A stretch of DNA of 64,000 nucleotides from Aquatica leii (lineage: Eukaryota; Arthropoda; Insecta; Coleoptera; Lampyridae): contig CM069435.1 of NCBI GenBank assembly GCA_035610365.1, forward strand, positions 15,799,123-15,863,122, written 5' to 3'. This document shows, one piece after another, positions 43,818-55,400 of this stretch. A model generated the notes under the pieces. The model saw only the letters and a program-made list of their open reading frames with translations, searched no databases and was not told the DNA's origin. The stretch's first letter is position 1; each line of letters opens with the position of its first letter. A program made the translations under genes and the position numbers.

Positions 43818-46309
43818 TTACGTTTGTTTCTGGTTTCTTCTAGCGAATGCAATGAGTACATTGACGTCAGACACTAGTGTAAGGATATACTCAAAGGAAT
43901 CGGGACACGAGTTGACTTGGGTTCTTATGGTGCTCGGGTCATCTTCGAACTCCCCACAAGAGAGAATCCTATGTGACGTAGTATCAGGAACAGTACACGA
44001 CAAGCACCGGCCGTTTAATGCGTTTCAGATGGCAACGGAACCCGCCGTGCGATGTGAGAATTTGGACCGTCGCTCGTCCCGCGTTATGAGACATGTTGAT
44101 CTAGTCTAAAATATTTAGAATCAAAGAATAGGCGTTACATCATTTATGGAATGTATCCCACTGCCGCTGCAATTCATTTAAGATCAAAGTCAAAGGAAAG
44201 AAAATCTGCAGTCGAAACTTGCTGGTCTACAAATGTGCACGTACTAGATCTTACAAGAACTTTAGAGCAATGTATTTCCTGAAGTAGGAGATACAGAGGA
44301 GGATATTTTGCCACAACGCACAAAGAATCGATGGGAACAGTACGTGGATCGTACGAAGGAATAGGGAATGTAAGGATGCCAGTTTCCTGACATTGTTGGT
44401 ATGTCGCAGTCTGTGGTACCAGATGTCTAAACTATATGTGAGCATAAGGATGACTGCACTGTTGAAAATCGCTATTAATGATTTCTTATGTAGTTTCCAG
44501 TTACGGCAGGAATATTTGTAGAAGAAGTGCAAGACGGTCTTGCTCTGGTCAACTACATAGGAACAGTGTTTAACAAAGCTCAGTTTAGGATCGAGTTAAA
44601 GCACAAGGTACTTAAACTCAAAAACCCTTCAAACAAAAATGCAATTGAGTCGAAGTGAGGAATTTCTTTTTAAGGAGGAACTAAAAACCATGTATTTGGC
44701 CTTGTCAGCTCAGACAGTCAATTTGTTGTTGACATCCCAGCCAGTCAGAGAGTCTAGGGTCTGTCGTGATTTTGCTTGTAAGTTGCGTCTGTTTTCTGCA
44801 GACACTGTGATAGTGTAATTCCGCGTAAGCAAAAATGTCACAATTATCGGGAAATTCTTGTTCTAGTAGAGAATCCACAACTACGTTCTACAAAAACCGA
44901 AAACCGATCCTTGTGGGCATTCTTTCGTCAGTTGTTTGTCTAGAAAAAACTAGAAACGTTTGTGGAATAAACGATCGAACGACTAGATAAATTACTGCGA
45001 ATGACGCGGACGGCGCACTCTCTTAACGACAAGAGCTTCAATTATTGATGGCCACCAACTTTATTAAACGCTCCTGAAATTTCTATACAAATGCATACTC
45101 TGTACTTGGAGACTTTAGAAAATACCTGCATTGAATACAAGAGTTGAGTAGGTCAATGAACGTAAAAGAAAAAGAAGTCTAGGAGTTTTGTTCTTAGGAA
45201 TCCTGCTAGCCATGCCGGGACTCAATATTTACAAAAGATCGGGATCTAATTCGGGCTTGGTAAGAATCGTTCTTTGTTGGATCATCGTCTGGGAACAAAG
45301 AACTAACTATTGACTTCAGAGCCCTGTGAGAGTGTATCTATCACCGTCACGAACGTTGGAGCTTGGTTGGATAGCAAGAAACTTTTGTGAGAATATCCTA
45401 CAAACTAATCCTCACGGATTCGCCGCCTAACTGGTCTCTACAAATCTTTGCTGTGAGCTAAAGTTAGCGTTCTTTACTGCCAGTTTATATCGGTAAGGCG
45501 CGGCTTTGTACGAATTTAGCCATTGAGTTTTTAGTTCTCCTAGAGCTTTTTGAGTATGCTTTCTTAAGCAACGTACGACTCGCTTTAATCTATCTAGCTT
45601 TGGGCTCCACCACGGTACACCAGCTCTACAATTTAAGCGAACTCGGTCTAAGCCATTTTGGCTAGATTCGAGGATCAGCCTGGCACGCTTATCAATGGAG
45701 ACATCTATATAATTAGGATAGTGACACTTACTCTAACGTAGAAGTAGAAAGTAGGACACTGACAGAAGATTTTTGTCGGTAAAATCAAAAGGTATCACGA
45801 TGATCACTGTCAATTACCTCTGGAATAACTTTCTAGTTAGAAATTTTTCTAGCTAAAACTTGGTGACTAGCAAAAGTGAAACGTTGATTAGGCTTATTTA
45901 CAACACGTAGGTCACGTTCGCTCACAAGGTTCTCTACATTTCTACCTCCTTCGTCGGTCTGCAAGGAATGTCAAATCGGTGATTTTACATTGAAATCTCC
46001 TGCTATAATAATCGGGACGCCATTTAGTTCGTTCAAAACTTTATCTAGAAGTTGTAGATGAATACGAACATCCTCGTTTGGTGGCCAATAAACGCCGATG
46101 ATACCCAAGGAGGTGTTTCCAACTGTGATCATAGATACGATAGTGCAGTAATTAGTCAGATGACTTAAAGTAACTACTCCAACGGACTTCGCGCTATTGT
46201 AAACAATATCCGAGAAATGCCGTATAAAAGTGGATGCGGTGATCTTGTTAAAGGGCAAGGTCGCACCAGCAAACCTATACCCTAAATCAGAGCTATACAC
46301 ATATGGCAC
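43818..46309 (-). pseudogene. R1-like LINE ORF2 relic (endonuclease, RT, C-terminal domain)
   Basis: Endonuclease at 46309-45971: LGIIGVYWPPNEDVRIH, GVPIIIAGDFNVKSP. RT linker near 45620: GVPWWSPKLDRLKRVVR. Then remnants CPQGSVFG (44910), WDVNNKLTV, KYMVFSSSLKRN and thumb VFEFKYLV-LDPKLSF (44590), followed by SAVILMLTYSLDIWYH (44470). The C-terminal end at 44003-43818 reads PDTTSHRILSCGEFEDDPST. The order and wording are those of R1-clade elements, which normally insert in 28S rDNA. No rDNA flank is seen, so this is a relative or a displaced copy. Many stops. Confidence 0.75.
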
Positions 46310-46364
46310 AGAAGCTCATGACTTTCAAGGTTGCAGCGCAATCCTAAGAGTCAGAGAAGCATCT

Positions 46365-47116
46365 TCACTGTCCGTTATCGGTATGAAATATCTTGGCATT
46401 AAAACTTTTTAAGTGCGCAGGGCACATCGCCATATGACCATATCTTATGCAATTAGCGCATACAAGGTTTCCTACGGTTTTTGGGCAATCTTTCGAATCG
46501 TGCTTTTCAGCACAATTACCGCATTGAAGCTCGCTCTTGCAGCCACCTTGTTGGTGACCAAACTTCTGGCACTTGAAGCATCTTAAGATGCGCACATAGT
46601 TATTGGCCTTGCATGAATTCCAGGTTACGTAGACTTAACGGTTGACCATTAGGTACTTTTGTACCTCCAAAGTTACTTCAATAACGTAATTAGTATTTGC
46701 CCTGTCTCTAGGCCCGATTTTTGTTATAACCTTAAGATGTTTTTTAGCCTGTTTAACTATATCGTCAGAGGCAGCATCGAGATTTTGTTCGAGGATCGCC
46801 TCTTTCAACTGCTCGGAGGAAAAGTTAGATCAAACGACTAAGAGAGAAATCTTAGGATAGGCTTTGCTTTGCAGTCTGATCACAAGGCCGGCATTGTTAA
46901 GGATATCTGCTGGGATTTTAGACAGATTTGAGTTTTCGGGCTTCGTCCAATTTTTGTCAGACCAAGCGTGGTAGAATTTAGGACTTTCATTAGAGTCGTT
47001 TTAGTCTTGTCAGCTGTTTTAAAGTTTGTCTCGGGCTTTGGAACGATCACAACTGTGGATCGTTGAATAGGTGTGACGAATTTGCCGGAAGGTACTTTTA
47101 CTCGGCAATTCTGCAC
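46365..47116 (-). pseudogene. R1-like LINE ORF1 (Gag) with CCHC zinc knuckles
   Basis: The minus frame from 47116 holds TVVIVPKPETNFKTADKTKT and LMKVLNSTTLGLTKIGR, the Gag-type RNA-binding segment. A second frame (46595-46365) has three CCHC-like knuckles: CFKCQKFGHQQGGC, CGNCAEKHDSKDC, CANCIRYGHMAMC. This pairing is usual for ORF1 of R1/I-type LINEs. The frame is broken between about 46880 and 46600. ORF2 follows directly downstream. Confidence 0.8.
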
Positions 47117-47127
47117 GACCGAGCTAC

Positions 47128-47910
47128 TTGGGGTTTGAGTTTTGATGTTGCTTCCAAACGTATTCTTAAAGAAAACATTTTATGTGCTGTTGAGTTTTTG
47201 TCCAACATTTTTTTCAAATTTACAGGTAAAACTTCTTACATCCTCAACTTTTAGTCTTATATTTAACGTTTAAAATCTATAAAGCTTGAACTTGAAGATT
47301 TTCTTGCGAGTTTTGATATCACTTCACTTTTTACCAAAGTTTCTATTAAAGGTTTGCTTATTATCATGGAGCTAATTTTGTCTCACCATGACAATTCTTT
47401 GAGTTTGGTACCTCTTATTAATAAGTGTTTATCATCCACTTACTTTTAATTTGCTAACAAGTTTTACAAACAAGTTTCGGGCGCCGCTATGGCTTATTTG
47501 TTATCTCTTGTTATAGTATGGCATTTTTATGGAATCCTTTGAAACGGTTGCTTTAGAATCATCGATATTAAAACTTAAAGTCTGGTTTAGGTATGTTGAT
47601 AATACCGTTATTCTTTGGTCTCATAGTCGTTTTGAATTGTCTGGGTTTCTTGATCTAAACAACTAATATCCTGATATTAAATTCACTGTTGAAATTGAAA
47701 AGAATGGTTTTCTTCCATTTCTTAATCGTTTATCGAAGACGCGCCCTTTTTTGAACGTCGCCCAATGAGAGTGGAGCTATTCCCATCGAGACGATACTTC
47801 TTCTATAAATATGAAGACAACTCCTTCTTAAATCTCTTCTACGGAGTTTAGAATCTGGCTTGGTTAACAAGATGATTACCTTACTCTGTAGTGATTTACA
47901 ACTTTAATCC
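47128..47910 (+). pseudogene. PLE fragment with internal deletions
   Basis: It begins in the PLE N-terminal region (cf. FAVAPKRIPKEDILCAVE in copy A) and jumps by deletion to FLSNI-FTGKTS. It then shows SFDITSLFTKVSIK (motif A), NKFYKQVSGAAM (motif B start) and decayed motif C (RYVDNT-like). A second jump leads to pLTR sequence (CTACGGAGTTTAGAATCTGG near 47837). It is much more decayed than the 12-18 kb copies. Confidence 0.8.
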
Positions 47911-47951
47911 AGTTAGTCAAATATTACAATGCTTTATTAAAAAAAAAATGT

Positions 47952-50900
47952 ATAGGTGTCTATGTACAACTTGACAAGTTTTTCGTGTCCGGGAGAAACA
48001 ACTGATGACAAACTTAAAACTTTTAGAGAAGGGATCATTCTGGATTGACTTTCATATGATACACTTTACCGGCTTTTCTTAACCTTATCTGTATTTTGTG
48101 CTATTTGTTATTTTTGTTCAGAAAATATATTTCTTTTTATAACAACTCCGCTGCATTAATGACGTAATTAATTAAATTTCAACTTGTCTTTTATTTACTG
48201 TTTTTCAACTGTAATATCTCTAATGCGTTTTTTATCTGTACAGTAAAGTTTAGCCCGGACATGAGATACTTGCTACCATGTAAAACATTCACTGGTGTTC
48301 AACATCAAAAAATTGTTTTTTGAGTAAATTTACTTTGCAGAACAAAGCATCTTTGGATAAAGTCTAAATCTACGTTTGTCGATTTTCGGTAGGCTATAGA
48401 GCCGTGATGATCTTGTTCTTGCATTATTTTAGTATATAACAAGGAACAAAAGACGTCAGTCTTAAAAAAACTTTTGTGGCATTCACGTTAACATTTTTTA
48501 TAATGTCAGAAAAAGAATCTGTAACTTTAAATCAGTTTCTAAAGACAATGATTTCTTAGAAAATTTTATATAGGCGCCCATATACAACTTGACAAGTATT
48601 TCGTGTCCGGTTCATTAAATTTCATGTGAATTTGGAATTATTTATCTTCATTCCGTTTGTACTGTTTTCCAACTGTAATGTCTCTAATGCGTTTTTTATC
48701 TGTACAGTAAAGTTTAGCCCGGACATGAGATACTTATTACCATGTAAAACATTCACTGGTGTTAAACATCAAACAAAATTTTGAGTAAATTTTCTTTGCA
48801 GGACGAAGCATCTTTGTATAAAGTCTAAATCTACTCCACGAAACCTTTGTACTTCTTCACAAAGGTGTTAGTCTGGCAGATGAATAGATACAATTTTTCC
48901 GCAAACATATCTGCCCATACGTAGCTTAATGATTTACAACGGTTTACGATCGGAGGGATGGAATTGCTACGATTGTCGATTTTCGGTAGGCTATAGAGCC
49001 TTGATGATCTTGTTCTTGCACTATTTTAGTATATAACAAGGAACAGAAGACAACGTCAGTCTTAAAAAAACTTTTGCGGCATTCACGTTAACATTTTTTA
49101 TAATGTCAGAAAAAGAATCTATAACTTTAAATCAGTTTCTAAAGACAATGATTTTTTAGAAAATTTTGTATAGTCGCCCATGTACAACTTCACAAGTATT
49201 TCGTGTCCGGTTCATTAAATTTCATGTGGATTTGGAATTATTTATCTTCATTCCGTTTGTACTGTTTTCAAACTGTAATGTCTCTAATGCGTTTTTTATC
49301 TGTACAGTAAAGTTTAGCCCGGACATGAGATACTTGCTACCATGTACAACATTCACTGTTGTTAAACATCAAAAAATAGTTCTTTGAGTAAATTTTCTTT
49401 GCAGGACAAAGCATCTTTGTATAAAGTCTAAATCTACTCCACGAAACCTTTGTACTTCTTCACAAAGGTGTTAGTCTGGCCGATGAATAGATACAATTTC
49501 TTCGCAACATATCTGGCCATACGTAGCTTGATGATTCACAAGAGCCTACGATCGGACGGAGGGACTTGCTACGTTTGTCGATTTTCGGTGGGTTATAGAG
49601 CCGTGATGATCTTGTTCTTGCACTATTTTAGTATACAACAAAGAACAGAATACAACGTCAGTCTTAATAAAACTTTTGCGGCATTCACATTAACATTTTT
49701 TATGTCACCAAAAGAATCTGTAACTTTAAATCAGTTTCTAAAGACAATGATTTTTTTAGAAAATTTTGTATAGGCGCCCATATACAACTTGACTAGTATT
49801 TCGTGTCCGGTTTATTAAATTTCATGTGAATTTAAAATCATTTATCTTCATTCCGTTTGTACTGTTTTCCAACTGTAATGTTTCTAATGCGTTTTTTATC
49901 TGTACAGTAAAGTTTAGCCCGGACATGAGATACTTGCTACCATGTAAAACATTCACTGGGGTTGAACATCAAAAAATTGTTTTTTGAGTAAATTTTCTTT
50001 GCAGAACAAAGCATCTTTGGATAAAGTCTAAATCTACTCTACAAAACCTTTGTACTTCTTCACAAAGATGTTAGTCTAGCCGATGAATAGATACAATTTC
50101 TTTGCAACATATCTGGCCATACATAGCTTGATGATTCACAAGAGCTTACGATCGGACAGAGGGAATTGCTAAGTTTGTCGATTTTCGGTAGGCGTGATGA
50201 TTTTGTTCTTGAACTATTTTAGTCATTAGAAGGAACAGAAAACAACGCCAGTCTTAAAAAAATTTTTGCGGCATTAACGTTAACATTTTTTATAGTGACA
50301 GAAAAAGAATCTGTAACCTTAAATCAGTTTCTAAAGACAATGATTTTTTTAGAAAATTTTGTATAGGCGCCCATATACAACTTGACTAGTATTTCGTGTC
50401 CGGTTTATTAAATTTCATGTGAATTTAAAATCATTTATCTTCATTCCGTTTGTACTGTTTTCCAACTGTAATGTTTCTAATGCGTTTTTTATCTGTACAG
50501 TAAAGTTTAGCCCGGACATGAGATACTTGCTACCATGTAAAACATTCACTGGGGTTGAACATCAAAAAATTGTTTTTTGAGTAAATTTTCTTTGCAGAAC
50601 AAAGCATCTTTGGATAAAGTCTAAATCTACTCTACAAAACCTTTGTACTTCTTCACAAAGATGTTAGTCTAGCCGATGAATAGATACAATTTCTTTGCAA
50701 CATATCTGGCCATACATAGCTTGATGATTCACAAGAGCTTACGATCGGACAGAGGGAATTGCTAAGTTTGTCGATTTTCGGTAGGCGTGATGATTTTGTT
50801 CTTGAACTATTTTAGTCATTAGAAGGAACAGAAAACAACGCCAGTCTTAAAAAAATTTTTGCGGCATTAACGTTAACATTTTTTATAGTGACAGAAAAAG

Positions 50901-51440
50901 AATCTGTAACCTTAAATCAGTTTCTAAAGACAATGATTTTTTAGAAAAATTTGTATACGCGCCCAACAAAACCTTGATACTTCTTCACAAAGGTGTTAGT
51001 CCGGCCGACGAATAGATACAATTTCTTCGCATCATATCTGACCATGCGTAGCTTGATGATTCACAAGAGGTTACGATCGGACGGAGGGAATTGCTACGAT
51101 TGTCGATTTTCGGTAGACTATAAAGCCGCGATGATCTTCTTCTTGCACTATTTTAGTATATAACAAGGAGCAGAAGACAACTTTAGTCTTAAAAAAGCTT
51201 TTGCAGCATTTACGTTAACATTTTTTATGTCAAAAAAAGAATCTGTAACTTTAAATCAGTTTCTAAAGACAATGATTTTTTAGAAAGCTTTGTATAGGCG
51301 GCCATATACAACTTGGCAAGTATTTCGTGTCCGGTTCATTAAATTTCATGTGGATTTGAAATTATTTGTCTTCGTTCCGTTTGTACTGTTTTACAACTGT
51401 TATGTCTTTACCTGCCGAATGCGCAGTTAAATTTCGCCCG
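47952..51440. repeat. Tandem array, ~600-bp period, about 5.5 units
   Basis: The word GCGCCCATATACAACTTGAC recurs near 48573, 49173, 49773, 50366 and 51298, with a truncated joint at 50955. Periods are about 600, 600, 592 and 592. Each unit starts with a ~170-bp MITE core (ACTTG-CAAGTATTTCGTGTCCGG to GCCCGGACATGAGATACTTG), followed by about 430 bp containing ATGTCAGAAAAAGAATCTGT. Units 49772-50362 and 50363-50953 are nearly identical, showing recent duplication. The first unit carries the longer MITE (47956-48282). Open frames inside are not convincing genes. Confidence 0.85.
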
Positions 51441-51933
51441 GACAAGATCTGTATGTGCGTAAAGCAATACCAATTCTAAACCTTTACGGCCAGTTAATAT
51501 CTATTCTTAAATTACCGAAAATATATCCTACCCGCTACATTAAATTATACAGACAATCGTGGATAAATTAGACCCCAAAAAAGCACAAATCATTTTAGAA
51601 GAAAGGGGAGTTAAAGAATATTTCATAATTTATTCAAGCATTTGTCATATTTAGCAGTTGCATTAACCAAACTTGAAGAAAAAAAAACAGAAGGAAAGTA
51701 CTTCGTGCAAGCGAACTGAGAAAAAAATATTAATAAATTAAATAGTTTTAACATATTTTAAATGCATATTTAAGTGCATATTTTTGGTGCATATTTCAAA
51801 TGTTTTTAGTGCATAACCATCCAAAACCTACTACACAGATTGGGAAACTCTTTCGTAAAAATTTGTGTTAAAGTACCAATCGCAATCTAGATTTTTAAAT
51901 GCAATTTTTTGAAACCGTTTTTATTTATTGTAG
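51441..51933. other. AT-rich spacer / putative intron
   Basis: No feature is seen other than the splice acceptor TTATTTATTGTAG at its right end. Confidence 0.5.
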
Positions 51934-52050
51934 GTGCTGCCGGGCCTATACGTGGGAAATTACAGGGATTCCAAAGATTCCGCTCAGTTAGCAAAGTACA
52001 AAATAAGCCACATTGTAGCCATCCACGATACCGCTCGCCGTTTGCATTCC
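51934..52050 (+). CDS. Exon of a DUSP22/DUSP15-like dual-specificity phosphatase
   Basis: A 117-bp exon flanked by TTATTTATTGTAG and GTAAGT, phase 0 on both sides. It reads VLPGLYVGNYRDSKDSAQLA and continues KYKISHIVAIHDTARRLHS. This is the conserved start of the catalytic domain of DUSP22 (JSP-1)/DUSP15 phosphatases, just after the usual short MGNG...K first exon. The catalytic Cys loop (HCxxGxxR) would lie in later exons, not found in this window. The first exon is also not visible. Introns are evidently long and full of repeats. The family acts on phosphoproteins in JNK and related signalling; that is family knowledge. Confidence 0.82.
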
Positions 52051-53609
52051 GTAAGTTTTACATATTAAACATGTTTAGAAAGAACGGTCAGAAACCAGGT
52101 TTTTAATGCGCTGTGTTCTAAAAATGAAATAAAAAATATGCATACGTTTTTTCATATGTTGACTTACTTTTTATATTTAGATTGTCGTCATAAAACACTT
52201 TTACTGTATCTGAAAGCGTCAATGTATATATAACACGCGTATTCAAGTTCTCCGTACTACGCATTTCCTGATGAATTATTTTGTTAGACTCGGTACCTAT
52301 TTTATTGCTTTTAAAAAATTTAATGTACCTAAAAATGTCTGCGTCGTAAAGGTGGATTTCTTTTACGATTCATAACAATTTTATGTAAGAAAACGTTACT
52401 ACATTGTATCTAAGACAAATTATTGTTTGATTTTTGCTAGTTCTATTAAATTAAACAATTTTTTTGCGATTTATCTATTAATTTAAATTTCATCATTAAC
52501 ATCTAAGTGCTGGTAAAAACTTGATTCTTTTCTAATTTATTTTTGATGAGCAATTAATTTTACTTAAAATTGTCACTTGTGATGCATTATTCTAAAATAA
52601 AATTCACGTTTGACAAGAAGTTGAAAATAATTAAAAAGAAATGCAAATTAGATAAGTTGAAAGATAAATGAGTCTTTATTACGTACGCCCGAGAAATGAG
52701 TCAGACTAAAGTTGGAGATTGATCACAAAAATTAATTCAAAACGAAAAACTACATGAGTAAAAAACAGATGTATGAGGCATTGATGACTAGTGCTCAGGA
52801 AGTATGCACTTAAAAAACTCTACAATGTGCATGCAAATACGCAATAAAATATGCGTTTATGCATTTTAATATACATATATGCATCATTTATAAAATAACA
52901 AAATAAATGGTTTTTTTACTATATACTTTTTATCGTAAAAACTACACAAAAATACACAAAAAACAAAAATAAGAATAATTGAAAAACATTATTTACAATA
53001 ATCGGGTATACATTGATTATATTATAAATTGGAATGACTTATTAATGCATTCATTATTTATTGATTAGGATTAAAACAATATTATTATGATCGTTTCCTA
53101 AGTAATTTAAAATAAAACTTTGCCGTTTATCACTGTGAACAGTAATTGTAGGCGGAAAATGTGCGTTCCACTTCACAAGATGTGGTATAATGTAGCGAAG
53201 TTACTTATTAAAGAGCGTTTTAACAGCAAATTAAAATTATCAAAGCAAAAGTTTGCTCTTTTGATATATGTACCTCGTTTTGAAAAAAATCGAGATAATT
53301 TTTTTGTGACGCACAAAAGTTTTAATGGTGTAAATGGGGTTTAACCGCCCGTTTCGCTGTAGGTGATCTTACCCAACACAGCAAGTGTCAATACCTGTAA
53401 CCGAGAACATTAAAATTAAATCATGAAAATAGAAAACTAATTTTATTAAAAAAATTTTTAGTCAATGATGGATACCTTCTAATGTGTTATCAATTGTTAA
53501 TTTTGGTATTGTTCATAATGTCAGGGTTTCGCACATAAATATTTATGTAAATGAACGCCTTAAAAAATTATTTATTAGAAATTGATAATAAATTTGAAGT
53601 AAATAGTAG
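52051..53609. other. AT-rich putative intron
   Basis: No recognisable exon or element. The open frame at 53120-53344 has no family resemblance and no convincing splice sites. Confidence 0.45.
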
Positions 53610-54672
53610 TAGCACTACACCTTGCACGGCCAACTCACACAGTCGGAGATAGGGGAGGTTCAAGTAAACAATAATTAAGGGCGCCAGATCTTTTATAATT
53701 CACACTTCTACCTCGATCAAGACAGACGGTCCAAGCTTGTAACGAATTTTTAGGTTCGTAATCCTTGTTACTCTGATGTTCGGGTAACCACAATAAAAAA
53801 GAAATATATGTTACCATAAAAGAAAGATTAAACAGGTATAAAAACTTTAATTTAATAAAGTAGATTATTAACAAGAGTATATCTAATTCTCAATCCATAA
53901 ATGCCAGAAGTTCAATCGAAGTGAATAGCGAAGAAAATTTTGTAATAAATATCGTTTGTACACAACATGCGATACACGCAAAATTATTAATGAAACTACC
54001 TTAATGGTATTGAAACAATGATTGTAATTACGGAAATTAACATAAGCAAAAGTTCCGTGAGTGACTTTTCTGACAGCGACAAAATAATTAAATAAACTTA
54101 CCCACAATCTAGTACCTACTTGTTCGAAGAAAACGTTTTCCTCGGTCAGTGAGCCTGGAATAGTTATGAATATGTCAACACAATAACTCACGAAGATAGG
54201 AATTTATAAACTGTTAATAATAAAAGAAATTAGATATAAGAACCCGACGTATTAAATGCTGTTATTCGCAATTATTAAAAGGTGGGTATCGCAATCGACT
54301 GACGTATAAGAAATAACATCGCAAACGTAAATGCTGGTCAAGACTTCGTTTTCGGTGTGGATAATGTGCCTTCCAGAATACTAAGCGTTTAGTGAAGGTA
54401 TTTATTGATATTAATTCTTCATTGTTCTTTTATTAAATCGAACATGTGGCCAAAGCGTGGCGGAACGGCTATCAAATTAAGAAAGAAATTACAAAAGAAT
54501 CCTAACAAAACGGATGTAAATATCTTACCCTGTGACGAATAAATTACTTTAAATACGTAATGAATTTATAATTTCATTTCCATTACAGATGATGTTCTAT
54601 TAAATTTTCAGATTTAGACGAAACAGACCATTTTATGTAGTTGTCAGCTTAATATCTTGGCCGCAAATGACA
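53610..54672 (+). mobile_element. LINE 3' end (C-terminal tail and 3' UTR), 5'-truncated
   Basis: It begins with TACACCTTGCACGGCC and runs parallel to 34780-36003: GGGCGCCAGATCTTTT, AACGTTTTC-TC-TCAGTG and the end CAGACCATTTTA...GCAAATGACAG. It therefore represents the tail of the same LINE family. It meets the minus-strand LINE at 54680 tail to tail. Confidence 0.65.
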
Positions 54673-54679
54673 GTATGTC

Positions 54680-55400
54680 CTTGTTGTGCCTTTTTTAGCT
54701 AGTGCATCCGCCATTATGTTTCCCTTTACATTCTGGTCTTTTGGTATCTAGAGAGCTGCACTGGTTCGCAAGTTTCCAATATTTCCAGACTGTTTATGCA
54801 TGCCATAATCAGTTTGGATTTTATTACTAGCAATGTTAGCGCTAGTATTTCTGCTTAGCTGTCAGACATGATCGATATCGGACCATTTGCATATGATTTC
54901 GAGTCGATAATGTTCTTGACACACGAGTCAACAGCAGCAACTTCAGCTTGAAAAACGGACGCATAATTACCCTAGGTCAGCAAAATTGCTTCTAATGATG
55001 TCTGCCTTCATATACTCTTGCTCCGGTACCGTTGCAATTTTTGGCCCCATTTATGTACCAGATGGTTCCTTTAACCGCGCCCGGGTAAATGTTTTTTGTA
55101 CACTCGTTTCGTGACGGTATTATCACAAATTTCTTTAAAACGTGATAATTTTTTGTAAAGTCGGATTTCATAGTTAAAATTGTTTCTTCGCGCAGCACGT
55201 TGTATATATCCGGTTTGCTTTTCCCGGTAATTGACGTGTGTTCATTAATCTGCAGTTTGTGTACTGTTTGTCTTGCTTCCCTTATTACAACGAGATGCAA
55301 TGCTGGAAGTGAAAATCGTGCTTCTATAGTTGCTGTGGGCGTGGTTCTCATCCTGTTATTAGCAGACATGCCATTCTCTGTACTTTGCTTACTTTTGCAG
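54680..55400 (-). pseudogene. LINE RNase H domain (inactivated)
   Basis: The minus strand reads ARFSLPALHLVVIREARQTV, then GTIWYINGAKNCNGTGARVY (RNase H start, with Asn where the first catalytic Asp of the usual YTDGSK motif should be). YASVFQAEVAAVDSCVKNI and PISIMSDS follow, then a stop. The last part, QNVKGNIMADALAKKG near 54710, keeps the ADALA motif in another frame. It is the 3' part of the LINE at 55400-57110. Confidence 0.75.

Noticed and set aside
43783..44109. Plus-strand frame beginning with a hydrophobic segment (secreted protein?)
   Set aside because: The opposite strand carries the recognisable C-terminal end of the R1-like LINE (TTSHRILSCGEFED), so the plus frame is a shadow.
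47952..51440. Tandem gene family encoding the MSEKESVTLNQFLK frame
   Set aside because: The frame is short, broken in several units and lies inside a satellite-like repeat. No homology is recognised.
53883..54191. Minus-strand 102-residue frame
   Set aside because: It falls in the 3' UTR of a plus-strand LINE that is shared with 34990-36003, where the frame is not conserved.
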